Shown here in pieces: positions 50,942 to 59,939 of a stretch of 64,000 bases of DNA (position 1 is its first letter; each line of letters begins with the position of its first letter). A program made the translations under genes and the position numbers. The DNA is taken from contig NZ_FMTY01000002.1 of assembly GCF_900100625.1 (NCBI RefSeq), positions 124,001 through 188,000 of the forward strand, in the 5' to 3' direction. Source of the stretch: Flavobacterium saliperosum. Its GTDB lineage: Bacteria > Bacteroidota > Bacteroidia > Flavobacteriales > Flavobacteriaceae. Under the pieces are notes generated by a model that was not told the DNA's origin, did no database searches, and worked only from the letters and a program-made list of their open reading frames with translations.

Positions 50942-51058
50942 AAAGTAACTGAGTTTCTGAGTAACTGAGTGTGCAACTGTGAGGCTGCAAAAATAATTCT
51001 TTAACTTGAATTTTAAAAAAAACTCAGCGACTTAGTCACTTAGCAACTCGGTAACTTG
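50942..51058. repeat. Short-word repeats between gcvT and yebC
   Basis: 8-bp words (TAACTGAG, TTTCTGAG, TAACTGAG) at 50945-50970 are partly mirrored as complementary ACTCAG, ACTTAG and ACTCGG words at 51022-51054. The array ends within 3 bases of the gcvT stop codon. A TATTTTTG -7-like box for yebC lies between them (50988-50995, minus strand). Confidence 0.6.
50988..50995 (-). promoter_or_regulatory. Putative -7 element for yebC
   Basis: TATTTTTG on the minus strand matches TAnnTTTG, 70 bases upstream of the yebC start. The leader would include the TAACTGAG repeats. Confidence 0.35.
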
Positions 51059-51060
51059 TG

Positions 51061-52143
51061 TTATTTTTTATAAAACGGCATTTTAACCACTTTTGCTTTA
51101 ATGTCTTTGTTTCTGATTCGGATATAAATTTCGGAATCCGGAGTGGATAATTCGGTTGGAACATAGCCCATTCCGATAGCAATTCCCAATGATGGAGATT
51201 GTGTTCCGGAAGTAACCACACCTATACTATTTCCGTTAGCATCAGCAATTTCGTAATCGTGACGTGGAATTCCTCTTTCCACCATTTCAAAACCTACTAA
51301 TTTTTTGGAAACACCCGCTTCTTTTTGTTTTTTCAGGTTTTCGGAATTGGTGAATTCTTTATCGAATTTCGTAATCCATCCCAAACCTGCTTCCAATGGA
51401 GAAGTGGTGTCGTTAATGTCGTTTCCGTACAAACAGAAGCCCATTTCCAAACGTAAGGTATCACGAGCCGCCAATCCGATTGGTTTGATTCCGAAGGCTG
51501 CACCGGCTTCGAAAACTTTGTTCCAGATTGTTTCGGCATCTTCGTTTTTAAAGTAAATTTCGAAACCACCTGAACCGGTATAACCCGTAGCTGAAACCGT
51601 TACGTCTTTTAAACCGGCAAATTCTCCGATTTGGAAAGAATAGTACGGCATGTTAGTCAAATCGATGGAAGTTAGTGATTGCATTGCTTCTGCAGCTTTA
51701 GGTCCTTGGATAGCCAATAAAGAGTAGCTGTCGGAAAGGTTTTGCATCTCTACACCCAAATCGTTGTGTGAAGAAATCCAATTCCAGTCTTTCTCAATAT
51801 TCGAAGCGTTAACCACCAACATGTAGTGGTTGTCAGCAATTTTATACACGATTAAATCGTCTACAATGCCACCTTCGTTATTGGGTAAACAGGAATATTG
51901 TGCTTTTCCGTCTACTAATTTCGAAGCATCATTTGATGTTACTTTCTGAATCAAAGCCAATGCATTTTCACCTTTCAGAAAGAATTCCCCCATGTGTGAA
52001 ACATCAAAAACACCCACGCCATTACGAACCGTTTCGTGCTCAAGGTTAACTCCTTCATACTGAACAGGCATATTATAACCTGCAAACGGAACCATTTTAG
52101 CTCCTAAACTTTCGTGAACGTGCGTTAATGCTGTATTTTTCAT
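51061..52143 (-). CDS. gcvT: Aminomethyltransferase (glycine cleavage T protein)
   Basis: GcvT transfers the methylene group from aminomethyl-lipoyl H protein to tetrahydrofolate and releases ammonia. The 360 residues show [44 protein letters not shown] and [15 protein letters not shown]. Then come [20 protein letters not shown], with the conserved folate-site Arg/Asp, and [17 protein letters not shown]. The other glycine-cleavage genes are not nearby, which is common in Flavobacteriaceae. Confidence 0.96.
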   Translation of the reverse strand: MKNTALTHVHESLGAKMVPFAGYNMPVQYEGVNLEHETVRNGVGVFDVSHMGEFFLKGENALALIQKVTSNDASKLVDGKAQYSCLPNNEGGIVDDLIVYKIADNHYMLVVNASNIEKDWNWISSHNDLGVEMQNLSDSYSLLAIQGPKAAEAMQSLTSIDLTNMPYYSFQIGEFAGLKDVTVSATGYTGSGGFEIYFKNEDAETIWNKVFEAGAAFGIKPIGLAARDTLRLEMGFCLYGNDINDTTSPLEAGLGWITKFDKEFTNSENLKKQKEAGVSKKLVGFEMVERGIPRHDYEIADANGNSIGVVTSGTQSPSLGIAIGMGYVPTELSTPDSEIYIRIRNKDIKAKVVKMPFYKK

Positions 52144-52235
52144 TGTATGTTGATTGTTTATTTTAGGACGCTAATGTATTGATTTTTTACGGAGTGACAA
52201 AGCCATACATCAGACATATTTCGTAAATTTAAGGT

Positions 52236-53090
52236 ATGGAAAATTATATTTTATCTGACAGATTTGAAGTACTGAAGCGATTTAAACCAATTCCGGATGA
52301 CGCTCATAAAGGAATTCAGGGGCATGCTTTGATTGTAGGAGGAAGTTATGGGAAAATCGGTTCCGTTTGCCTTTCGGCGAAAGCCTGTTTGAAATCGGGA
52401 GCAGGTTTGGTGACGGTGTATGTTCCGAAATGCGGTTATGAGGTGGTGCAAAACGTCGTTCCCGAAGTCATGGTGATAACGGATGATTATGCCGATCACA
52501 TCACAACAGTGAACCATAAACTGAAATTGCAGGCCATCGGAATCGGGATGGGAATCGGTCAAAATCCGGATACGCATCAGGCCATGTACCATTTTTTTAA
52601 GATGAATGTGCTTCCCATGGTTATTGATGCGGATGGGTTGAACATTCTTGCGGAAAATAAGGAATGGCTGGAAATGTTGCCCAAAAAAGCCATTTTAACA
52701 CCGCATCTGAAGGAATTGGAGCGACTGATTGGCAATTGGCATTCCGATTCGGATAGGATGGAAAAAGTGCAATCGTTTTCGAAGGCATTTGATGTGATTG
52801 TAGTGGTAAAAGATGCGCCGACATTTGTTGTTTATGCGGATTCGGTTTTTGAAAACACAACAGGAAACCAAGCCCTGGCAACCGCCGGAAGCGGGGATGT
52901 TTTAACCGGAATCATTACGGGATTACTCGCACAGGGTTACACTCCTTTGGATGCGGCAGTGTTGGGTGTTTATCTTCACGGATTGACCGCCGATCTTGCA
53001 GTTCCGGAAATGGGACATCATGCGTTTATTGCTTCGGATATCATTGCGTATCTTGGGAGAGCTTTTTTGAGTTTGGAGAAGAAAAAATAA
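52236..53090 (+). CDS. nnrD: ADP-dependent NAD(P)H-hydrate dehydratase
   Basis: NnrD repairs damaged NAD(P)H by dehydrating the S-hydrate form. The 284 residues match the carbohydrate-kinase-like domain: [34 protein letters not shown], the active-site region [18 protein letters not shown] and [12 protein letters not shown]. The epimerase domain (NnrE), often fused in front, is absent, so it must be encoded elsewhere. The gene is followed by two REP-like repeat copies. Confidence 0.94.
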   Translation: MENYILSDRFEVLKRFKPIPDDAHKGIQGHALIVGGSYGKIGSVCLSAKACLKSGAGLVTVYVPKCGYEVVQNVVPEVMVITDDYADHITTVNHKLKLQAIGIGMGIGQNPDTHQAMYHFFKMNVLPMVIDADGLNILAENKEWLEMLPKKAILTPHLKELERLIGNWHSDSDRMEKVQSFSKAFDVIVVVKDAPTFVVYADSVFENTTGNQALATAGSGDVLTGIITGLLAQGYTPLDAAVLGVYLHGLTADLAVPEMGHHAFIASDIIAYLGRAFLSLEKKK

Positions 53091-53268
53091 CCGCAAAGAG
53101 CGCTAAGTTTTCGCAATGGGCGCAAAGATTTTATTGATTTCCTTAAGTTAAGAGAAAAAAATAACCGCAAAGAGAGCTAAGTTTTCGCAATGGTCGTAAA
53201 GATTTTTTGGATTTTCTTTGCGAACGTTAGCGATTTTTCTTTGCGGACTTTGCGGTTAAAAATTAAAA
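53088..53268. repeat. REP-like CGCAAAG repeats, two direct copies and one inverted
   Basis: Copy one (about 53090-53130) and copy two (about 53162-53205) share ACCGCAAAGAG, GCTAAGTTTTCGCAATGG and AAAGATTTT. An inverted copy follows at about 53212-53262, containing TCTTTGCG, TTAGCGATTT and CTTTGCGGTT, so the array can fold into a long hairpin. A related copy is at 12785-12877. The array fills the gap between nnrD and the TlpA-like gene. Confidence 0.85.
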
Positions 53269-53286
53269 TATGTTTTTAGGATGTGA

Positions 53287-54651
53287 TTACTTGATTCCTA
53301 ATTCTTCAAATTTAGCTACCAATTTAGGATCGGATGGGCGAGGAGCGTCAGCAGAAACGATATTTCCGTTCGGGTCCACCAAAATAAATCTCGGAATACC
53401 TTCAATGGCATATTCCTGAACAAATTTCGAATTCCAGTCGTTATCCGCGAATAACTGAATACCACCTAATTTTTTCTCTTCCACAAATTTTCTCCATTTT
53501 TCGTAATCTTTTTTCGCATCAATGGAAAGACTTACGAATTCAATGTTTTTACCGTGGTATTGTTCTTCCACTTTCTGTAAGCTCGGAATTTCACGACGAC
53601 AAGGTCCGCACCAAGTAGCCCAAACATCGATATAAACGTATTTTCCTTTTAGACTTTCCAGAGAAGTTTTTCCGCCTTTGAAGTTTTCGTAATCAAATTT
53701 CGGAGATGGATTTCCTATAGTTAATGTTTTGATTTTAGTGTATTTGGCGGTCAATTCTTCTTTGAATTTCGCATCCGAAGAAAGGGCCAATAATTCATTG
53801 TAAAGCAGTGCAGCTTCCGGATTTCCGGCACCCACTTCATACGCTAAATTTTGTATATGAGCATTTTTGATGAAAGCACTTTTTACTTTTTTAATTTCGG
53901 GCAAGGCCAATTTGTATGTGTATTCCTCATTTTCACCTAATTGTGCAAAGATGTTTTTATTGAATTTTGTGGCAACGATTTGTTTGTAGGGCGAAGAAAA
54001 TAAAAAGTCCTGTTCGTTATCTAAATCGATTTTAGCATCAAATTGCGGGAATGTTGCCGATGGTTTGAAACCTTCAATTTTTCCGTAATGCGCATGATAT
54101 TCAGGGTAATTCAATAGTTGTAGTTGCTCGAAATAACCAATACTTTTCAATTCGTTTTTCTTGAAAGTCGCATCGGTAATTTTAGACTTGTTTAGCAAAT
54201 CGGTCAGGGCTGTTTTCACTTCTTTGATTTTTGCCAAAAAAGCGGTTTCATCCAAAGCATAAAAGACTTGCGGATTCCCAATCAATTTGTTGGCGGTATC
54301 CGTTTTGTCCATGAAATACTGATTTTCAGCACTTCCTTTTCCGGTAAATTTTAAAGTAGTTGCGAAATTCTTGTCGTCAACATTTATAACCAGTTTGGTT
54401 CCTTTTGCTAAATAAATGGAGGAACGATTACTTCTTGTGGCAAAATTGTAGGTGCCGGAATAATCAATCTGAAATGTTTCGGAAAACGAACCGTCCGCTT
54501 TAAGTGTGATTTCTTTTTCGAACGATTCCCCTTTAATTTTCAATTTTCCGTCTTCTGTATTCAGAATTTTTCCGGAAAGGGTAATGGTTTCTTTTGGCGT
54601 TGTAAATGAAGCAAAAAATACAACCAACAAAAGGTAAAGTGTGTTTTTCAT
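53287..54651 (-). CDS. TlpA/ResA-like thioredoxin-fold protein with N-terminal extension
   Basis: The 454-residue secreted protein has a signal peptide (MKNTLYLLLVVFFASFTTP). An N-terminal beta-rich domain (about 22-110, SGKILNTEDGKLKIKGESFEK) resembles the DUF4369-type domain of Bacteroidota, followed by a helical middle region (about 110-310). The C-terminal thioredoxin fold has YVYIDVWATWCGPCRREIPS with the redox pair CGPC and a cis-Pro loop EGIPRFILVDPNG. It probably reduces disulfides in the periplasm, for instance in cytochrome maturation. The role of the extension is unknown. Confidence 0.9.
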   Translation of the reverse strand: MKNTLYLLLVVFFASFTTPKETITLSGKILNTEDGKLKIKGESFEKEITLKADGSFSETFQIDYSGTYNFATRSNRSSIYLAKGTKLVINVDDKNFATTLKFTGKGSAENQYFMDKTDTANKLIGNPQVFYALDETAFLAKIKEVKTALTDLLNKSKITDATFKKNELKSIGYFEQLQLLNYPEYHAHYGKIEGFKPSATFPQFDAKIDLDNEQDFLFSSPYKQIVATKFNKNIFAQLGENEEYTYKLALPEIKKVKSAFIKNAHIQNLAYEVGAGNPEAALLYNELLALSSDAKFKEELTAKYTKIKTLTIGNPSPKFDYENFKGGKTSLESLKGKYVYIDVWATWCGPCRREIPSLQKVEEQYHGKNIEFVSLSIDAKKDYEKWRKFVEEKKLGGIQLFADNDWNSKFVQEYAIEGIPRFILVDPNGNIVSADAPRPSDPKLVAKFEELGIK

Positions 54652-54673
54652 GTTTAATGGTTTTTTAGTTGCC

Positions 54674-54681
54674 CAAATATA
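54674..54681 (-). promoter_or_regulatory. Putative -7 element for the TlpA-like gene
   Basis: TATATTTG on the minus strand matches TAnnTTTG, 22 bases upstream of the ATG. Confidence 0.45.
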
Positions 54682-54781
54682 AGAATTGTACTCTAAAGTA
54701 TGTCTTAATGAAATACTAATAATAAATCTTGCATTTTAAGTGCATTTTGTTGAATTTTGAGGTCTTAATTTAACCACGAAA

Positions 54782-56290
54782 ATGGATACAGTACATTATA
54801 TAAGTTCTGATGTTTTTTCTTTAGAATTACTTGAAGAAATCATTTCCCAACATAAAACTCTAGAATTATCCGAAGAAGCACGTATCAATATTGAAAAGTG
54901 CCGTACTTATTTAGATAACAAAATGCAATCGCACGGTGACCCTATTTACGGAATCAATACAGGTTTCGGGTCGCTGTGTAATATCAAGATATCAAACGAG
55001 AATCTTACCAAACTTCAGGAGAATTTGGTGAAATCGCACGCGTGTGGTACCGGAGAGGAAGTGCCGCAGGAGATTGTGAAGATCATGTTGTTGCTGAAAA
55101 TCAAATCGTTGAGTTACGGACATTCCGGTGTGCAGTTGCAAACTGTAGAGCGTTTAATTGATTTTTACAATAACGATATTTTACCGGTTGTTTATACGCA
55201 AGGTTCACTTGGCGCTTCCGGTGACTTAGCTCCTTTGGCACATTTGTCATTGCCGTTAATCGGTGAAGGAGAAGTATATGTTGATGGTTTCCGTCAGCCA
55301 GCTAAAAAAGTATTGGAGAAAATGGGTTGGAACCCGATTGAATTGCAGTCAAAAGAAGGTTTGGCATTGTTAAACGGAACGCAATTTATGAGTTCTTACG
55401 GAAGTTACATTCTTTTAAAAGCAATGAAATTTTCCTATTTGGCTGATGTAATCGGAGCGATTTCTCTGGAAGGTTTTGATGGCCGAATTGAGCCTTTTAA
55501 CGAATTAATTCATATGGTTCGTCCGCACAAAGGACAAATTAATACGGCAAGACGTTTTAATGAATTACTGGAAGATAGTGAGATTATTGCTCAGCCGAAG
55601 CAACACGTTCAGGATCCGTATTCGTTCCGTTGTATTCCTCAGGTGCATGGCGCTTCTAAAGACACCATTGATTATGTGAAGAAAGTATTTAAAACCGAAA
55701 TCAACTCGGTAACCGACAACCCGAATATTTTTGTGGGTGAAGATTTAATCATATCCGGAGGGAATTTCCACGGGCAACCTCTAGCTTTAGCTTTGGACTT
55801 TTTAGGAATAGCTTTAGCAGAATTAGGTAGTATTTCCGAAAGAAGAACCTATCAGTTAATTTCTGGATTAAGAGAGTTGCCGGCATTTTTAGTAAGCAAC
55901 CCGGGATTGAATTCCGGATTCATGATTCCGCAATACACGGCGGCTAGTATTGTAAGTCAGAACAAACAATTGGCAACGCCGGCCAGTATCGACAGTATTG
56001 TTTCTTCAAACGGACAGGAAGATCACGTGAGTATGGGGGCTAATGCTGCGACGAAATGCCTGAAAATTATGGAAAACCTGGAACGTATTTTAGCCATCGA
56101 GTTGATGAATGCTTCTCAGGCCATCGAATTCAGAAGACCTTTAAAATCAAGTGAGTTTCTGGAGACGTTTATTAAGTCTTTCAGAGAAGAAGTTCCTTTG
56201 GTGGAAGAAGACAGAATCCTGCATTATGATATTGAAAAATCAATCGCTTTCCTGAATAGTTTACAACTTGACACTGAAGTGTTGGAATAA
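54782..56290 (+). CDS. hutH: Histidine ammonia-lyase
   Basis: HutH removes ammonia from L-histidine to give urocanate, the first step of histidine degradation. The MIO electrophile forms from Ala145-Ser146-Gly147 in QGSLGASGDLAPLAHLSLP. Other family segments are YGINTGFGSL, LLNGTQFMSSYG, QDPYSFRCIPQVHGASKD, SVTDNPNIF and SGGNFHGQPLALALDF. The 502-residue length is normal. The other hut genes are not adjacent, so either the pathway is dispersed or the enzyme serves another role. A related aromatic ammonia-lyase activity is less likely. Confidence 0.93.
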   Translation: MDTVHYISSDVFSLELLEEIISQHKTLELSEEARINIEKCRTYLDNKMQSHGDPIYGINTGFGSLCNIKISNENLTKLQENLVKSHACGTGEEVPQEIVKIMLLLKIKSLSYGHSGVQLQTVERLIDFYNNDILPVVYTQGSLGASGDLAPLAHLSLPLIGEGEVYVDGFRQPAKKVLEKMGWNPIELQSKEGLALLNGTQFMSSYGSYILLKAMKFSYLADVIGAISLEGFDGRIEPFNELIHMVRPHKGQINTARRFNELLEDSEIIAQPKQHVQDPYSFRCIPQVHGASKDTIDYVKKVFKTEINSVTDNPNIFVGEDLIISGGNFHGQPLALALDFLGIALAELGSISERRTYQLISGLRELPAFLVSNPGLNSGFMIPQYTAASIVSQNKQLATPASIDSIVSSNGQEDHVSMGANAATKCLKIMENLERILAIELMNASQAIEFRRPLKSSEFLETFIKSFREEVPLVEEDRILHYDIEKSIAFLNSLQLDTEVLE

Positions 56291-56291
56291 C

Positions 56292-56320
56292 AAAAAAGCC
56301 TCATTCAAGAGGCTTTTTTT
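56292..56320 (+). terminator. Terminator of hutH
   Basis: AAAAAAGCCTC and GAGGCTTTTTT form an 11-bp stem with an ATTCAA loop. The convergent DUF1304 gene ends within the T run. Confidence 0.9.
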
Positions 56321-56684
56321 ATTTCATGAAGTAGAAACTCGCTAACGCCATAAGCGCCGGAACGGATTGCACATAAAAAATGGTTTTTTGAACCGTAACC
56401 GCACCGTAAATTCCTGCAATAGCTACGCAGCAAAGGAAAAAAGCGGCCACGTTGATACTCCAATAGGTATCCTGAATTAAAAACGACCAAAGTAAACCGG
56501 CTGCCAAAAAACCGTTATACAAACCTTGATTTCCGGCCATTTGTTTTGTTTTTTCAAACATGTCTGCAGGAACGCTTCGAAACACTTTTTTAGCTCGAGT
56601 AGTCCAGACAAACATCTCTAACCATACGATATAGAGGTGAATGAAGACTACAAAGCCGATGAGTATTTTTGATAGTATGGTCAT
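56319..56684 (-). CDS. DUF1304 family membrane protein
   Basis: The 121-residue protein has four predicted transmembrane helices. The segments LYIVWLEMFVWTTRAKKVF and NQGLYNGFLAAGLLWSFL and the terminal LMALASFYF fit DUF1304 proteins, which are inner-membrane proteins of unknown function. It is 3 bp downstream of the small GldL-like gene and the last of a group of four to five small leftward genes. Confidence 0.9.
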   Translation of the reverse strand: MTILSKILIGFVVFIHLYIVWLEMFVWTTRAKKVFRSVPADMFEKTKQMAGNQGLYNGFLAAGLLWSFLIQDTYWSINVAAFFLCCVAIAGIYGAVTVQKTIFYVQSVPALMALASFYFMK

Positions 56685-56687
56685 GTT

Positions 56688-56906
56688 TTATTTATTTAAA
56701 AACCCGTTTGGATTTTGATTTTTATAAATCTTAACGATAAGCATTACTCCGGCTGAAGCTTCGCTCAGCATTCCTAATATCAATAAAAGGGAAGCTCCGG
56801 GCCAATGCATTATTTTGAATAAGGCGCCAACAATTGTTATAATACAGCCCAAAACAAATGCGATTAAAATGTGTTTGTTTGTCATTTTTTTAGTTTCTTT
56901 TTTCAA
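56688..56906 (-). CDS. Small two-TM GldL-like membrane protein
   Basis: This 72-residue protein is almost entirely two transmembrane helices (about 13-31 and 36-60). The word IVGALFKIMHWPGASLLLIL followed by GMLSEA resembles the N-terminal membrane part of GldL, the inner-membrane motor protein of gliding and T9SS, which has VIVGALFKI-H and an EA pair in TM2. It lacks the large cytoplasmic domain of GldL. A second ATG (56885) would avoid the 17-bp overlap with the upstream gene. Whether it has any motility link is unknown. Confidence 0.7.
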   Translation of the reverse strand: MKKETKKMTNKHILIAFVLGCIITIVGALFKIMHWPGASLLLILGMLSEASAGVMLIVKIYKNQNPNGFLNK

Positions 56907-57318
56907 ATGGAGTTATAATACCTTTTTCTAAATATTGCTTTAACTGTCTTAATAAATCAGCCCAACAAAAACTGGCTACCCGAAATTCTTTGCTGATTTC
57001 CTTCCAGTTCGTGTGGTAGAATTGAACAGTGGTTACATTAGGTTCTTCTTCCGACAAAATAAATCCGAAACGTGTTGGTAACCATTCTTCCATCCCCTCG
57101 GTCATGGTGAATTCAATTTCTTCATTTTCTTTGAACTTTGAAATCACAGCATACCAATCGTATTCGTCGGTAAAATTGAGGTTGTATTTTTCATTCAAGC
57201 CCGGTTTTCCGCTACAGCGTAACGTCCACCAATTGTTTAATCCGTTTGGCGTGGCAACCGTTTCAAAAACCTTTTGTTTTGGGATATTAATCCAAAAATC
57301 ATGATAGATGGTGTTCAT
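56890..57318 (-). CDS. SRPBCC/AHSA1-type protein
   Basis: The 142-residue protein has the START-like (SRPBCC) helix-grip fold: DFWINIPKQKVFETVATPNG, LNNWWTLRCSGKPG, the central strand WYAVISKFKENEEIEFTMTE and a long C-terminal helix SFCWADLLRQLKQYLEKG. This matches AHSA1-like proteins, which often bind small hydrophobic ligands or assist Hsp90-type chaperones. The ligand is unknown. It overlaps the small membrane protein gene. Confidence 0.88.
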   Translation of the reverse strand: MNTIYHDFWINIPKQKVFETVATPNGLNNWWTLRCSGKPGLNEKYNLNFTDEYDWYAVISKFKENEEIEFTMTEGMEEWLPTRFGFILSEEEPNVTTVQFYHTNWKEISKEFRVASFCWADLLRQLKQYLEKGIITPFEKRN

Positions 57319-57365
57319 AACTATTCGGAATCAATAATTTTCTCAATACGTTTGTCAGGAATCAG

Positions 57366-57899
57366 CTACATTAAGGCTACTGCGATGTACATCAAACCTG
57401 AAATAAGAGGATTAAAGTTAGCACAAATAATCCCAATAATGTATAAAATCGGTGAAATTTTACCTTTAAGATCACTTCCGATAGCTTTTGATAATACCGA
57501 GTTGGGTCCGTGTTTTTTAAGAATTTGCGATTGTAAAATAAAATAGGCGATGGCCGACATCAAAAGAATGACACCGTACATGGTCATTGGAAATGAAGCA
57601 AAATTATTTTCACCAATCCATGCTGTTACGAAGGGAATCAACGAAAGCCAAAACAAAAGATGTAGGTTAGCCCAAAGAATACCGCCCGTGACCTGTTTTA
57701 CGGTATGCATCATGTGATGATGGTTGTTCCAATAGATGCCGACATAAATAAAACTAAGGATATAACTGAAAAATTTCGGGAATAATGGTTTTAATGCGTC
57801 AAAATCCATTCCTTCAGGTACTTTAAGTTCCAGAACCATGATGGTGATGATAATTGCTAACACACCGTCGCTAAAGGCTTCCAGTCGGGTTTTGTTCAT
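57366..57899 (-). CDS. TMEM175-family potassium channel-like protein
   Basis: The 177-residue membrane protein starts MNKTRLEAFSDGVLAIIIT, with the FSDGV signature (9-13) of prokaryotic TMEM175 channels. About five to six transmembrane segments follow, including IYWNNHHHMMHTV, the conserved His-rich segment. Bacterial TMEM175 proteins form tetrameric potassium leak channels without a TVGYG filter. It is four bases downstream of the DUF421 gene, so they are cotranscribed. Together with the Kv-like channel near 11 kb the window encodes two potassium channels. Confidence 0.9.
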   Translation of the reverse strand: MNKTRLEAFSDGVLAIIITIMVLELKVPEGMDFDALKPLFPKFFSYILSFIYVGIYWNNHHHMMHTVKQVTGGILWANLHLLFWLSLIPFVTAWIGENNFASFPMTMYGVILLMSAIAYFILQSQILKKHGPNSVLSKAIGSDLKGKISPILYIIGIICANFNPLISGLMYIAVALM

Positions 57900-57903
57900 A
57901 AAG

Positions 57904-58407
57904 TTAACTTAAGGTTTTATGAATTCTTCTTTTATGATGAGATTGTTTCAATTCGGTTTCTCCCGAAATAATACTGATGTTGCCGTCAATTTCAAGCATG
58001 GCCAACTTTACCTCTTTATAATGTTCCACACCGTGTTCCCGCATCGCTTCTTCCATTTCGTCTGATGTGATGCCTAGTTTTGCCAGCGTTTTATACTCGG
58101 TTTTTCCGTTATGAATTAAAATTTCGGGTTTGTCCTGTACAAAATCACTCAGTTTTTTAAAACGATACATCAGTCTTTTTAAGATATAGCTAATGAGAAA
58201 CAGTACCAGAGCAGCTGCCAATCCGCCCCAAAGACTAGTGTTGTTTCCTACCATGGCATTTTGAACCGAATTACTTATCAATAAAATCAGAATGACATCC
58301 GCTGTATTGAGTTGTGACAATTCCTTTTTCCCAAACACACGCAGAGCGATAACCATAAATAAATATACGGCAACGCTTCGGATGACTATGTCGAGATAGG
58401 GATGCAA
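57904..58407 (-). CDS. DUF421 (YetF-like) membrane protein
   Basis: The 167-residue protein has three N-terminal transmembrane helices (RSVAVYLFMVIALRVFGKKE, ADVILILLISNSVQNAMVG, GGLAAALVLFLISYIL). A cytoplasmic YetF-like domain follows (PEILIHNGKTEYKTLAKLGI, VKLAMLEIDGNISII). RVFGKKELSQL is the family hallmark. It is shorter than many YetF proteins but shows no sign of truncation. Its function is not established; it forms an operon with the TMEM175-like gene. Confidence 0.9.
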   Translation of the reverse strand: MHPYLDIVIRSVAVYLFMVIALRVFGKKELSQLNTADVILILLISNSVQNAMVGNNTSLWGGLAAALVLFLISYILKRLMYRFKKLSDFVQDKPEILIHNGKTEYKTLAKLGITSDEMEEAMREHGVEHYKEVKLAMLEIDGNISIISGETELKQSHHKRRIHKTLS

Positions 58408-58455
58408 TTATTTTTTTGAATTAAAGATTTTATGCTCGATTAAAATTTAATTTTA

Positions 58456-58476
58456 CTAACTGATAACTGCTAACTG
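58456..58476. repeat. Heptamer array at the rimK stop codon
   Basis: CTAACTG, ATAACTG and CTAACTG run head to tail and end 2 bases before the stop codon of the RimB-RimK gene (58479-58481, minus strand). Confidence 0.6.
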
Positions 58477-58478
58477 CG

Positions 58479-59846
58479 TTATTTCCATTTAAAGTTTTTC
58501 TCAATGGCCTTAATCATTTCGCCTGCAATATCTTTGTGAGTAGCGCCTTCAATACCTTCCAGTCCCGGAGAGGAATTCACTTCCAGTAACAAAGGTCCTT
58601 TTGAAGAACGTATGATGTCCACACCGGCTACTTTTAAATTCATGGCTTTTGCCGCTTTAATTGCGATACGTTTTTCTTCCGGAGTGACTTTCACCACCGA
58701 TGCGGTACCTCCCAAATGAATGTTGGCCCGAAATTCACCCGGTAAGGCTTCCCGCTGCATGGCGGCAACTACTTTTCCGTCGACTACAAACAAACGTAAA
58801 TCTTTTCCGTTTGCCTCTTTAATGAATTCCTGAACCAAGATGTTGGCATTTAAACTCTTGAAAGCATTGATAACGGATTCGGCTGCTTTTTTGGTTTCGG
58901 CCAAAACAACACCTTTCCCTTGTGTGCCTTCCAATAATTTTACGATGAGGGGAGAACCGCCAACCATTTTAATCAAATCGTTGGTGTCCAAGGGTGAATT
59001 GGCAAATCCGGTAGTAGGAATATCCACGCCGTTGTTCAAAAGCAATTGCAGGGAGAATAATTTATCCCTTGACTGACTAATGGCTGCCGAGTTGTTCAGG
59101 GCAAACACTTTCAGCGCTTCAAACTGACGGGTCAAGGCACAACCATAGTAGGTCATACTCGGACGAATTCTCGGAATAACCGCGTCAAAATCATTTAAAA
59201 CACGACCGCCACGATAATGGATTTCCGGTGTATCGGCATCGAGTTTCATGTAGCAGTATTTCAGGTTCAGGAAATGCATTTCGTGTCCGCGCATTTCACC
59301 CGCCTCGATGATTCGTTTGTTACTGTACAATTCCGGATTACTGGCTAATAAACCAATGCGCAATCCTTTTGTAGAAGGTAATTCGCTATAATAGTATTCT
59401 TTTAATTTTTCGCTGGTGGGTTGGCCCAATAGGTATTTTTGTTCCGGATCGACTAAGATACGTCCTGACATGGCTTCGCGACCTAACAACATTCGGAATC
59501 CCATGGAGTCACGATTGGTCAGCGTTACTTCGATTTCCCAAAGCGTTCCACCGATTTCTAAAGTGGTTTTGATTACATAACGTTGTTCACGGTAACCGCT
59601 GGAACTTTTTACCACACGTTTATCAACCAAAAGTGCCTCGCAATGAATGACGGCTTTTAAGTTGTTCTGAATAGGGTTGATGTCGAAACGTACCCAATTT
59701 TCACCGTCTTTTTCAAACGGAGTAATGTTTGTAGCGTGTAAGGCGGATGTTTTTGCTCCCGAATCAACACGAGCTTTAATTGTTGGAATTCCCAGAGCAG
59801 GGAAGGAGCACCATTCTTCGCTCCCTACGATTACTTTGTCCAGCAT
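58479..59846 (-). CDS. rimK: RimB-RimK fusion: pepsin-like protease domain plus ATP-grasp glutamate ligase
   Basis: This 455-residue protein joins two domains. Residues about 3-140 are a RimB/DUF785 retropepsin-like domain: [15 protein letters not shown] holds the active-site DSGA, and [11 protein letters not shown] closes the fold. Residues about 160-455 are RimK, an ATP-grasp ligase that adds glutamates to ribosomal protein S6: [35 protein letters not shown] (ATP grip), [20 protein letters not shown] and [21 protein letters not shown] (metal and ATP). In other bacteria rimB and rimK are separate genes that adjust S6 modification. The target in this organism is assumed, not shown. Confidence 0.92.
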   Translation of the reverse strand: MLDKVIVGSEEWCSFPALGIPTIKARVDSGAKTSALHATNITPFEKDGENWVRFDINPIQNNLKAVIHCEALLVDKRVVKSSSGYREQRYVIKTTLEIGGTLWEIEVTLTNRDSMGFRMLLGREAMSGRILVDPEQKYLLGQPTSEKLKEYYYSELPSTKGLRIGLLASNPELYSNKRIIEAGEMRGHEMHFLNLKYCYMKLDADTPEIHYRGGRVLNDFDAVIPRIRPSMTYYGCALTRQFEALKVFALNNSAAISQSRDKLFSLQLLLNNGVDIPTTGFANSPLDTNDLIKMVGGSPLIVKLLEGTQGKGVVLAETKKAAESVINAFKSLNANILVQEFIKEANGKDLRLFVVDGKVVAAMQREALPGEFRANIHLGGTASVVKVTPEEKRIAIKAAKAMNLKVAGVDIIRSSKGPLLLEVNSSPGLEGIEGATHKDIAGEMIKAIEKNFKWK

Positions 59847-59913
59847 TATAAAAGATTTAGTAAACTAAAGTACTACTTTTTTTGGAATGCAAAACAAATT
59901 TGTGTAAAAAAGG

Positions 59914-59939
59914 AAAAACCTACTAATTAGTAGGTTTTT
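59914..59939 (-). terminator. Terminator of clpC overlapping its stop codon
   Basis: A 26-bp perfect palindrome with core CCTACTAATTAGTAGG and A/T flanks contains the clpC TAG stop codon (59923-59925), so the hairpin also encodes the last residues. Confidence 0.85.
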
